7,878 nt of DNA. It comes from Anaerolineae bacterium (lineage in GTDB: Bacteria > Chloroflexota > Anaerolineae > B4-G1 > SLSP01). Shown here piece by piece: positions 1-6,579 of this stretch. Under the pieces are notes generated by a model. The model was not told the origin of the DNA and searched no databases. It worked only from the letters and a program-made list of their open reading frames with translations. The position numbers and the translations under genes are program-made. The stretch spans positions 1-7,878 of the forward strand of contig JAGHDT010000263.1 in the NCBI GenBank assembly GCA_021159805.1, written 5' to 3'. Numbering within the stretch: position 1 is the stretch's first letter; each line of letters starts with the position of its first letter.

Positions 1-325
1 CAGCGCGGCACTCGTCCACGGTCAGGGCCAGGGGCTTTTCGACCATAATGTGTTTACCGGCCTCGGCGGCGCGGATGCACAGGTCGGCGTGGGTGTCGTG
101 CCAGGTGCAGATGTAGATGGCGTCCAGCGTCTCATCCTGAAACAGATCATCGGGGTCGTCGCCCGCATACTGACCGCCATATTGGGCCTTGAAGGCACGC
201 GCCCGTTCCACGTTCACGTCGCAGAAGGCGACCATGTCCATGCCATCCAGTTCTTGCAGGGCCTGGGTGTGGATTCGTCCCAGACCACCGCAGCCGATCA
301 ACCCAGCGCGCAGTGATTTCGGCAT
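1..325 (-). CDS. Gfo/Idh/MocA-family NAD(P)-dependent oxidoreductase, N-terminal part (runs off window)
   Basis: The first 108 residues of a Gfo/Idh/MocA dehydrogenase are present; the gene continues beyond base 1. The family oxidises or reduces a hydroxyl of sugars, inositols or sugar acids with NAD(P) in the cytoplasm. The Rossmann domain starts at once: beta strand AGLIGCGGLG (7-16) with the glycine-rich nucleotide loop GCGGLG, an acidic strand end FCDVN (34-38), the conserved YICTWHDTHAD segment (71-81), and the hallmark EKPLA (96-100) carrying the catalytic-type Lys97. The start at 325 is supported by an AAAGGAA ribosome-binding site at 334-340, 8 bases upstream, and by the strand beginning within seven residues of the Met. 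There is no signal peptide. It lies 127 bases downstream of the sulfatase, so cotranscription is possible; the gap shows nothing clear. Family assignment is firm; the substrate cannot be told because the C-terminal domain is outside the window. Confidence 0.93.
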   Translation of the reverse strand, partial: MPKSLRAGLIGCGGLGRIHTQALQELDGMDMVAFCDVNVERARAFKAQYGGQYAGDDPDDLFQDETLDAIYICTWHDTHADLCIRAAEAGKHIMVEKPLALTVDECRA

Positions 326-452
326 TCTTGTAGTTCCTTTCTACTCATTACCTTGCAGGCGAGCAGCCGGGTATTTCATTCAACTCTGCACTTCGCCTCA
401 AACTATTTCCTAACGCGACTTCGTGGCCGGAGCAACAAGACGGGGCAACCCC

Positions 453-1832
453 TCAAAGCTCAGGGACGCACCTGTGTGCTTTGCTGTTTCCTCCTTGCCA
501 GAGATCATATTCCGGTTCGGAGTAGCGTTTGAAAAAGGCGTCAAGCTGGGAACTTAACTTCTGCCGGACCTCCGTGGTCTCCGGCTGGTCGATCAGGTTT
601 CTGCGCTCGCCTGGGTCATTCTGCAGCTCGTACAGGTCATCGGGACCTTCCGGAAAACGACGAGTGTATTTCCAGCTGGCGGTACGCACAGTTCTCGTGT
701 TTTCATATTCGTGGAACGTCACTTCTTCATCCCAATCCAGTTCATCGCCAACCAGAACCGGCGCATAGCTTCTTCCGGGTAGTTCCGGATGCTCGGGAAT
801 CTCATCTTGGAGGTTCAGGTAATCCAGCAACGAGGGAAAGAGATCATAGTTACAGGTCATAGCGTCACAAACGCGACCTGCGGCAATGTGCCCGGGATGC
901 CTCATGATGAGGGGAATATGCAGATTCTCATCGTACATCATCAAGGGACGGCCGTGGTCGGCCATGCCCCACCATCCGTGATGCCCAGCACATAGACCGT
1001 GGTCAGCGGTATAGACGACTAGGGTGTTGTCGTCAAGCCCTGACTCGACCAATGTCTCCATGAGCTTCCCTACCCCGTCATCGACGCCACTGACCGCTGC
1101 GGCGTAGCTCCGGATGGAGGTTTCGTTGCTAAGATTCTCCCGGTATCCGTTCAGCCACGGGTGGATCTCCTCGCGAGGAAAGCAGCGGAGGGGCTTGTCA
1201 GCGTAATACGCCGTGTGCCGGTTCCGGTGTCCTTCCAGAAGATCGTTATCCAGTCCATAGGGCCCGTTATACCCCACGTAGAGAAAGAACGGAGATTCGT
1301 GTGTCTGGTTCAGGAAATCCACCGCGTGTTCGGTGATCACGTCGGTGAAGTAACGTGGTTCTGTGTAGATTTTCTCCTGCCAGACGGCTTTGCTGTTGTA
1401 GAAGCTGGACGTATGTCCGTATGGCTTACAGAACCAGTAGCTGAACCCCAACTGCGGATGAAGACTGTTGCCGAGATGCCACTTGCCGCTCATGCCACAG
1501 AGATAGCCACGGTGGCTCAGGATTCTTGGCAATGTCGCGAATTCCTTGATGGTGCAATAAGCCTGGGGTCCCACCTGAACATCGGGCTCTTCGCCGCCCA
1601 GCCAGTTGTGCACCCCATGCTGCGACGGCATCAGGCCCGTCATACAAGTCGCCCGGTTGGGAGAGCAGACCGGATTGGCACAGAAGGAATTGGAGAATCG
1701 AACCCCCTCTTGAGCCAGTTGGTTGATATTGGGGGTCAGAATCTCTCTATTGCCGTAACACCCAAGAGTCCAGGTACTCTGATTGTCCGTGATGATAAAA
1801 ACAATGTTCGGGGTCGACTTTCCATTGTTCAT
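453..1832 (-). CDS. Cysteine-type (formylglycine) sulfatase, cytoplasmic, S1 family
   Basis: A 459-residue sulfatase of the alkaline phosphatase superfamily, full length for the S1 family. It hydrolyses sulfate esters, here most likely on a sugar. The signature PVCSPNRATCMTG (54-66) contains the C-x-P-x-R core, so Cys56 would be converted to formylglycine, with Arg60 beside it. Other family landmarks are Asp16 in ITDNQ (first metal ligand), GKWHLG (116-121) with Lys117 and His119, Asp277-His278 in YTADHG, and the C-terminal YELQNDPGERRNL block (401-413). The position that is often a second Asp after Asp16 is Asn17. The protein starts directly with the first beta strand (NIVFII, 9-14), leaving no room for a signal peptide, so it should act in the cytoplasm on an imported substrate and needs a cytoplasmic maturase, none of which is in the window. 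The start follows a GGAAGGA site at 1839-1845. Substrate not assignable. Confidence 0.95.
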   Translation of the reverse strand: MNNGKSTPNIVFIITDNQSTWTLGCYGNREILTPNINQLAQEGVRFSNSFCANPVCSPNRATCMTGLMPSQHGVHNWLGGEEPDVQVGPQAYCTIKEFATLPRILSHRGYLCGMSGKWHLGNSLHPQLGFSYWFCKPYGHTSSFYNSKAVWQEKIYTEPRYFTDVITEHAVDFLNQTHESPFFLYVGYNGPYGLDNDLLEGHRNRHTAYYADKPLRCFPREEIHPWLNGYRENLSNETSIRSYAAAVSGVDDGVGKLMETLVESGLDDNTLVVYTADHGLCAGHHGWWGMADHGRPLMMYDENLHIPLIMRHPGHIAAGRVCDAMTCNYDLFPSLLDYLNLQDEIPEHPELPGRSYAPVLVGDELDWDEEVTFHEYENTRTVRTASWKYTRRFPEGPDDLYELQNDPGERRNLIDQPETTEVRQKLSSQLDAFFKRYSEPEYDLWQGGNSKAHRCVPEL

Positions 1833-1835
1833 TCT

Positions 1836-2096
1836 CTATCCTTCCAGCACTGCTCCCCGGCTGGCGGGGCCGACGCAGGCGGCGTACAGGTGCAAGAACC
1901 CCTACGGGATCTCGTTGAGCGTTGGCACCCACTCGTCCAATCGTGCCTGTGGCTCGTCCTCGCCAAGATGCACGGTGAGCACGCGGTTGGCAATGTCCAT
2001 TTCGATCACGTCACCATCGCGAAAGGTGGCCAACGGCCCGCCCCGTGGCCCCTCATAGCGCACGACGAGCACGTCGACGGATTCATAGCAACCGTC
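1836..2096 (-). pseudogene. IlvD/EDD-family dehydratase, 3' remnant with internal deletion and premature stop
   Basis: This minus-strand frame reads VDVLVVRYEGPRGGP, then directly LATFRDGDVIEMDIANR and RLDEWVP, reaches TAG at 1904-1902, and continues in the same frame as GFLHLYAACVGPASRGAVLEG to a second TAG at 1838-1836. These are recognisable C-terminal blocks of dihydroxy-acid/sugar-acid dehydratases: the RYEGPxGGP block, the GGPxA..DGDxIExDI block and the GYLxxYAxxVxxASxGAV tail. In intact relatives about 50 residues separate the two GGP motifs, including the active-site serine segment (GRFSG); here they are fused. The cysteine-rich N-terminal part that holds the iron-sulfur cluster is absent. 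The remnant begins inside the 3' end of the oxidoreductase pseudogene. It cannot be active. Whether the parent was IlvD itself or a sugar-acid dehydratase (xylonate, arabinonate or galactonate type) cannot be decided; the neighbours favour the latter. Confidence 0.82.
1839..1845 (-). promoter_or_regulatory. Ribosome-binding site of the sulfatase, embedded in the dehydratase pseudogene tail
   Basis: On the minus strand GGAAGGA precedes the sulfatase ATG by 6 bases and fixes the start at 1832. It overlaps the last codons of the dehydratase remnant, whose final TAG (1838-1836) is only 3 bases before the ATG. This arrangement would have allowed translational coupling when the upstream gene was intact; now the sulfatase must rely on the site alone. 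Confidence 0.75.
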
Positions 2097-2925
2097 CGGC
2101 CCTGTTGTCCTCCGGCGGATCGCCGAAGTCAGGCACTTCCATCAGTATGCTTCCATTCATAGCGGACTCGTGGGCGATGAAACCTGGGATCAGGTAGCGA
2201 GCCGCGTCCCACACGTTGTTCGGCGGTATTTTACCGCTGACGCACGCTTTTACGAAGTCGTCCACCAGAAACTGATGCGAACCTGCGTGCCCATTGGGCA
2301 GGCCGAGAAACTCCCTTGGCAGGCGCGTTAGGTCGTGCAGTTTCGATGCGCCCTCGTGCGTTCCGTCCGTACTCGTCACCTTGCCCATCACACCCTCGAT
2401 CTGGCTTGCTGGGATGCCCTCGCATACCAACAGGTCCGTAATGTCGAGACGTTCATCCAGATTCTTGTTCAGCCAGATACCGGCCTTGGTACTGTAACCC
2501 GTGCCGGTGGGACTGATCTGCTGTTCGTAGCTTCCATCGGTGCCGAACATACTCATACCCACTGTGCCCGTATGCCCGATCCGGCGGAATTCGTTGATTC
2601 TTGTCACGCTGCCGTCGGACATCTTACACAGCATAGTTTCATTGCTGAACGGATTCTTCCAGACATTATCCTCGCGGGCATAGAAGTCGTCCTCCCGGTA
2701 TTGCCTCTCGGCTTCGGAAGCTGGAGGGTACTGGCAATTGCGATGGTCGGGGATGCCCATGCCGCATACATGCGTAGCGTGGGCGCCGGTAACCGAGACG
2801 ATCATACTGGTCGAGTGTGTCGGATAGAACATAGGCGGTATACCGTAGTATTGTTTCCATCGTGCCCTGGTGCAACAGCAAGCCACTATGCAGGCCGGAG
2901 CTGGTTGCGGCGCACTCCGGCTATT
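2083..2925 (-). pseudogene. Gfo/Idh/MocA-family oxidoreductase, N-terminally lost and frameshifted
   Basis: From about 2844 to the TGA at 2085-2083 one frame encodes a convincing C-terminal domain: GIPPMFYPTHSTSM, FYAREDNVW, GHAGSHQFLVDDFVKAC, WDAARYLIPGFIAHESAMNG and MEVPDFGDPP. These match a subgroup of sugar oxidoreductases common in glycan-degrading bacteria. Upstream of about 2850 this frame turns into Arg/Cys/Pro-rich nonsense, while another frame gives PECAATSSGLHSGLLLHQGT (2920-2861) and then ILRY, which continues naturally into YGIPPMF. That indicates a frameshift near 2850, and the second frame is closed upstream by TAG at 2923-2921. The Rossmann domain with the GxGxxG and EKP motifs is missing, so the product could not bind NAD(P). 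An ATG-initiated 303-codon frame exists from 2994, but I see no reason to think its first 48 or so codons are real. Its 3' end overlaps the dehydratase remnant. Confidence 0.8.
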
Positions 2926-2996
2926 GCGGCGGGTATTACGGAGCATGATTGGACAGTTGACGGACTCTAATGGTTCAAGGTGCCCAGGCGCCACGC

Positions 2997-3146
2997 TTAC
3001 CCAAGCCGCGCGGGCGGCCTTCCAAGGTCTGGCTGACCGGCCTTTTCTGCTGGGGCCTCATTCACGGTTAGGAGCGGTGCTACCGTTGATTGCGTTGTAG
3101 GAGCGATATCCGCAATCTCAACGGGCTTGTCCATCGCTTCCTGCAT
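2997..3146 (-). other. Short unassigned reading frame, possible gene debris
   Basis: A 49-codon frame (start MQEAMDKPVEIADIAPTTQS, ending PPARLG then TAA) lies between the ARH-fold gene and the oxidoreductase pseudogene. A GGGAG lies directly against its first ATG, and a second ATG lies four codons later. VEIADIAPT followed by VAPLL faintly recalls the C-terminal DIAPT..ALLG segment of alkaline-phosphatase-superfamily enzymes, but the match is weak and interrupted. Its middle is formed by the two stem-loops annotated at 3064-3117, so it is more likely non-coding or decayed sequence than a real small protein. Confidence 0.25.
3064..3117. repeat. Two tandem stem-loops with the same loop motif TAGGAGCG
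   Basis: On the plus strand ACGGT (3064-3068) pairs with ACCGT (3082-3086) around a 13-base loop. GATTGCG (3088-3094) pairs with CGCAATC (3111-3117) around a 16-base loop. Both loops contain the identical octamer TAGGAGCG (3069-3076 and 3098-3105), 29 bases apart, although the stems differ in sequence. This looks like a pair of REP-type or similar short palindromic elements. Function unknown. Confidence 0.5.
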
Positions 3147-3178
3147 CTCCCTGGACAGTGTGAGTTGTAGGGATCAAC

Positions 3179-3210
3179 GGAAGTCCCCGGCAGATCTGCC
3201 GGGGACTTCC
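3179..3210. terminator. Perfect 32-bp palindrome downstream of the ARH-fold gene
   Basis: Bases 3179-3194 are exactly inverted at 3195-3210, with AGATCT at the centre and GC-rich flanks. It begins 25 bases after the ARH-fold stop codon, where a terminator would be expected. However, no U-run follows on the minus strand (the next bases are GTTGATCCC), so it is not a canonical rho-independent terminator. It may instead stabilise the mRNA 3' end, be a bidirectional end-of-transcript hairpin, or be a mobile palindromic repeat. A third copy of the arm end, GGAAGT at 3219-3224, can pair with ACTTCC at 3205-3210 to make a competing 6-bp hairpin. Confidence 0.55.
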
Positions 3211-3234
3211 TGGGCTTGGGAAGTCGCGGTAAGT

Positions 3235-5337
3235 CTACAGAGGGCTTACAGATACCGATTGAGTTGCGGTGCGCCCTTCCTCAACCACCAGCGCCACACC
3301 ACCGCAGGGGAGCTCATCATCCTCGACTATAAAGAGCTGTTCTCCATCGACAAAGCCACGAATCTCACTACCTTCCACCTCCAGGACTATCGTGTAGCTG
3401 TGGTCAAGGGCCCACGCCATGTCAACCTCAGCCAGCGTTTGGAGTGTATTGGCCAGCGCACGCACCAGGCGAACCTTTCCGCCGCTGCAAAGCATGAGCG
3501 CATAGTAACGGCGCATTCCCTGTACACGCGCTGCCAGTCCTGCCGAAGCCACGGCGTGTGGCGTCACATCAGCCGTGACGCGATAGTCAGTCCACTGGCG
3601 TGTGCCATGGATCAGCAAGCCGGTACCTTCGTTCTGCATCAGCCGGAATGGCTCGCTCGACCAGCGATTGTAGTCATCCACGCCATTGACCCAGGCTCGG
3701 CGCCACATCGTGCCGCTCTCAGTCTTGGTGAGCACGACATCCGGCGCGCCTTCCCACGTCACATAGTCCAGATACACTGTTCCGTTGGCGCGGGCCGCGC
3801 TGCTGAGCTCAACACCCAGTTCCGCAATTGGGTACCCGCCAACGCCCGGGATCTGCCAGTCGAACGTATGCTCTACCCCGGAGGACAGGAGTGCTTCCGG
3901 GCCGTAGACGCGCACCAAGGCATCCTCGGCGCCATAGTGGCGGAGGTACAGTCGGCAGGTGACCGGAGCTCCGTTCGCGGAGTGGGCCTCCACGCGCGCC
4001 CTCACGGCCTGACCGGGGTAAAGCGTTGGCGATGCCATCATCATGTAACCAGGCATATCCACAGCCTCAGGAGGAACCCACGTTGCAGTGGCCACCCGAG
4101 CGGGGCGGCCCTTGGCCACAGCTGCGTAATGGATCGCCAGGGAGCGTGTGCCTGACGCGCTGTGCCCCAAGACATTCTCGACTGTCGTCGTCCCTTTCGA
4201 TTCGATGCTCTCTTCGGCGCGGAAGTTCTGCACCGACCCCGGAAGATCGAAGTGGAAGCGGGCACCGTTCTTAGGTGCCAGTGGTGCCTGCCCTCTCAAG
4301 GCACGCCCGATGTTGGCAATCGTGACGGCTTGAGTGACAGCATCGGATATTGCGCTTCCGCTGTCAGCGGTAGGCAGATAGAGCCGGTCTTCCACGGGAC
4401 CGCGGTAGTCAGGTCCGGTCTCCATGCCAGCTAGCCCATTCTTGATGCCCATCAGACAGCCGATATTGCCGGAGTTGCAGTCGGTATCCCAACCACAGGT
4501 GTTCACGATCATCAGCGTCTTCTGGAAATCATCGTCACCGTAGAGCAAACTCAGGATCATCAACCCGTGGTTGGGCACCATGTGCACATTGCCGCCATAG
4601 GTGTCGTAGCCATAGCGGGTTCTGAGCCATTCGAATGCCTTCTGCCAGTCGGGCTCAACCTTGCGCAGCTCCCGCAGCTCTCCTATCATCCGTGCGATCA
4701 CCGACTCCGTGGGAATCACCGAGAGACCGACATCCAACAGCGTGTCCAGGTCGGCCTCCACAAAGGCCAGCGACTCCATGGCTGCCAGCACCTGTGCGCC
4801 GTAGATCGCTTCCCCGTCGTGGCTCACGCTTGCTGCGCGTCGGGCGAGCTCCGCGGCGAACTGCGGATCGTTCGGTGCGATCATGGCCCAGCCATCTATG
4901 AAGATCTGTGCACCGATCTGCTCAGCTACTACCTGGGAGTTGAGTTTGATCGAACCGCTCATTGGGGCTTCGATGCCGTGTTTCATCCGCAGGAAGGCAG
5001 TATGTTCGGTGGAGTTGCCCAGCCCGCCCCACCAGAGAATAGTCCGTTCCTCGATGAGGTAGTTCATCCACGAATGCCCTATCTGTGCAGGGGTCAGATC
5101 GGGGGAGTTGCCGTGGTCGGGCATCGCCCGTAGGAACGTGAACGTTCCCGTGATGTCGTCATCGGTGACGATCAGGGGTACCCCACGCTTCTCGTGCACG
5201 TAGTACCAGATCTTGCCGAGACCCTCGAGGATCTGCTCGTAGCTGCCCCCCTCGAAGGGGCGACCCAGATAAACGCCGATAATCTTGCCCAACACCCCAG
5301 CATAGACTCGCTCCAGATAGTCAACGGGTAAAGCCAT
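3235..5337 (-). CDS. ADP-ribosylglycohydrolase-fold protein with two C-terminal beta-rich, carbohydrate-binding-like domains
   Basis: A 700-residue protein. Residues 1-350 form an ADP-ribosylglycohydrolase (ARH) domain: VTDDDITGTF (57-66, metal-binding Asp59/Asp60), IGAQIFIDGWAMIAPNDP (141-158), SHDGEAIYGA (172-181) and CGWDTDCNSG (281-290), with Asp284 and Asp286 as the expected second metal ligands and Cys287 where classical ARH enzymes have Thr or Ser. Residues about 360-535 look like a galactose-binding-type jelly roll (DYVTWEG near its end). Residues about 538-700 (WRRAWVNG, GLLIHGTRQWTDYRV, GLAARVQGMRRYYAL, IRGFVDGEQLF) look like a concanavalin/LamG-type domain as in DUF1080-like proteins. 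No signal peptide or membrane segment is seen. Classical ARH proteins are about 300-350 residues, so half of this protein is extra. The start is backed by AAAGGAG at 5347-5353, 9 bases upstream. I infer hydrolysis of a glycosidic bond in a carbohydrate or nucleoside-like substrate; the fold is clear, the reaction is not. Confidence 0.9.
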   Translation of the reverse strand: MALPVDYLERVYAGVLGKIIGVYLGRPFEGGSYEQILEGLGKIWYYVHEKRGVPLIVTDDDITGTFTFLRAMPDHGNSPDLTPAQIGHSWMNYLIEERTILWWGGLGNSTEHTAFLRMKHGIEAPMSGSIKLNSQVVAEQIGAQIFIDGWAMIAPNDPQFAAELARRAASVSHDGEAIYGAQVLAAMESLAFVEADLDTLLDVGLSVIPTESVIARMIGELRELRKVEPDWQKAFEWLRTRYGYDTYGGNVHMVPNHGLMILSLLYGDDDFQKTLMIVNTCGWDTDCNSGNIGCLMGIKNGLAGMETGPDYRGPVEDRLYLPTADSGSAISDAVTQAVTIANIGRALRGQAPLAPKNGARFHFDLPGSVQNFRAEESIESKGTTTVENVLGHSASGTRSLAIHYAAVAKGRPARVATATWVPPEAVDMPGYMMMASPTLYPGQAVRARVEAHSANGAPVTCRLYLRHYGAEDALVRVYGPEALLSSGVEHTFDWQIPGVGGYPIAELGVELSSAARANGTVYLDYVTWEGAPDVVLTKTESGTMWRRAWVNGVDDYNRWSSEPFRLMQNEGTGLLIHGTRQWTDYRVTADVTPHAVASAGLAARVQGMRRYYALMLCSGGKVRLVRALANTLQTLAEVDMAWALDHSYTIVLEVEGSEIRGFVDGEQLFIVEDDELPCGGVALVVEEGRTATQSVSVSPL

Positions 5338-5398
5338 GATTCTAGACTCCTTTCTCCTAGGAAATGATGTCTCACGGACCGGTTAGTGTCTTCGTGTA

Positions 5399-5729
5399 TC
5401 ACCGGGCCCAGTCAAACACAGCCTCTGCCAAGTCAGTATCAAGCCGAACCAATACAGCACAACAGTCCGCGGTGTTGCGGGGGCGTATGCCATCCTGAGG
5501 TCATCCGTCCAGACGGCCACAAGCAACATAGGAGTTGGAAAAGCAGCGCATGGTAAATACACCTCGTCGATGCTCTCGGCGCAACGCTGCCACAGATGCG
5601 TTCCCCCGTTGTTGGGCACTCACGCCTTCGCCTGGCTGATGCCCATATGCAGTCCAGGCCGTGGGCCGTGAGGTGTTCGCGCAGCGTGTCGGGCCGGTCT
5701 ACTGTGGAGTGGGCGATCTCAACCGCTGG
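5399..5729 (-). pseudogene. Broken reading frames between the PHP and ARH-fold genes; sugar isomerase-like N-terminal fragment
   Basis: This gap has no intact gene. Overlapping the PHP stop, one frame reads PAVEIAHSTVDRPDTLREHL then TAHGLDCIW (5729 to about 5640). This resembles the first strand and helix of xylose-isomerase-like TIM barrels, where a VEI strand is followed by a helix ending in AHGL and a new strand. It then degenerates into Arg/Cys-rich text. Further down, a different frame gives ADCCAVLVRLDTDLAEAVFD and WAR, closed by TGA at 5401-5399, with another TGA upstream at 5503-5501; it reads like the end of some protein that I cannot name. A third frame (5619-5383) stays open for 78 codons but resembles nothing. 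The simplest reading is one or two decayed genes. The final 60 bases before the ARH-fold start hold only its ribosome-binding site. Confidence 0.4.
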
Positions 5730-6579
5730 CTTCAATACGTGGCGGTAGGCACCAGAAGTCATTTTCTATCCCCACACTCTCCAGCATCTGACTGACTGTA
5801 TCAAAATCAATCTCATAGTGGGCTGAGTGGCAATCAGAGCCAATAGACAGACAGACTCCCTTTGATTCAAGTTCCGCCAGATACTCCAGATAGTGCCGCA
5901 CAAACCGCGCCGGGTAGTGGGGATTCAACAGGTTGGCCGAGATATTGATTTCAACCGCCTTGTGATGCTCCACGACCGCCGCTGCGAACTCGTCATGCAT
6001 TGACTTGGGAATCACGCCAAAGTCATCGAACCACGGTTCGGCGTCGAAGTTTCCGCTGTCATCTTGCCAGTGTCCCATCCACCACCAGGGGTGGGCGACA
6101 ATATCGACCAGTGGGTGGGTCGCCAGAAACATGTTCTGACGGTGATAATCGCGAATCACAGCCTCGCGCTCCAGCGGCACATACATCGGCCAGTGGGTTC
6201 CGCCGACGACATATTCGATCTGATATGCTGCCACGCCTTCTGCGTTGATGCCTATTGCCAAATCGCACCCCGCCTGACCTCCCGAACGGAGGCCATAGAC
6301 AGGGTTGTCGTACCGTCCGCTCGCGATTTCGTCTATCTCCCATTGGGACACACAGCTTACCTCAACCCCAAAATGGAAATGGGGGGTGGGGTCATTGGAC
6401 AGGAACTCGCGGTGGGATCTGGCAATATCGGGTAGATTATATGGCGTGTGAACATGATCTGTCAGTCCAAAATCACGTATTCCTTTTTCCTCTGCCTCCA
6501 GAATCAAGTCTGAAACCAGCATACAAGCTGCGTCGCATGAATTTCGTGAGTGAATGTGCCAATCAGACGTAATCTTCAT
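5719..6579 (-). CDS. PHP-domain metal-dependent phosphoesterase
   Basis: A 286-residue PHP (polymerase and histidinol phosphatase) protein, normal size for stand-alone members. These use a multinuclear metal centre in a distorted TIM barrel to remove phosphate from small molecules. All the classic motifs are visible: DWHIHS (6-11, His8 and His10), LTDHVH (39-44, Asp41 and His42), GVEVS (71-75, Glu73), GGTHW (126-130, His129), VAHPWWW (161-167, His163), AVEIN (208-212) and GSDCHS (247-252, Asp249 and His251). The set is complete, so the enzyme should be active. It is cytoplasmic, with no leader. GAGAGGA at 6584-6590 places the start at 6579; the first 17 bases overlap the stop of the degenerate frame upstream. 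Histidinol phosphatase is one possibility, but no his genes are near and the tryptophan-rich segment 165-184 is not one I recognise from HisK, so a sugar-phosphate or unknown phosphoester is as likely. Confidence 0.93.
   Translation of the reverse strand: MKITSDWHIHSRNSCDAACMLVSDLILEAEEKGIRDFGLTDHVHTPYNLPDIARSHREFLSNDPTPHFHFGVEVSCVSQWEIDEIASGRYDNPVYGLRSGGQAGCDLAIGINAEGVAAYQIEYVVGGTHWPMYVPLEREAVIRDYHRQNMFLATHPLVDIVAHPWWWMGHWQDDSGNFDAEPWFDDFGVIPKSMHDEFAAAVVEHHKAVEINISANLLNPHYPARFVRHYLEYLAELESKGVCLSIGSDCHSAHYEIDFDTVSQMLESVGIENDFWCLPPRIEASG

Noticed and set aside
442..452. GGGG-CAA-CCCC hairpin right after the sulfatase stop as a terminator.
   Set aside because: The stem has only four pairs and is followed by a mixed sequence rather than a U-run.
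1902..1904. The in-frame TAG in the dehydratase tail as a recoded sense codon.
   Set aside because: TAG is used as the true stop of the nitrilase and ARH-fold genes, and the dehydratase already lacks its active-site segment and N-terminal part, so simple decay explains it.
1161..2162. A 333-codon plus-strand open frame opposite the sulfatase and dehydratase remnant.
   Set aside because: It is fully antisense to coding sequence with clear motifs, has no family features, and such shadows are common in GC-rich genes.
3127..4155. A 342-codon plus-strand open frame opposite the ARH-fold gene.
   Set aside because: Composition is rich in His, Arg and Cys with no domain signal, and it covers the opposite strand of a well-supported gene and the palindrome.
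5376..5419. TTGACT on the minus strand at about 5416-5411 as a promoter -35 box for the ARH-fold gene.
   Set aside because: No acceptable -10 box lies at 16-18 bases; the sequence there matches the consensus at about three of six positions.
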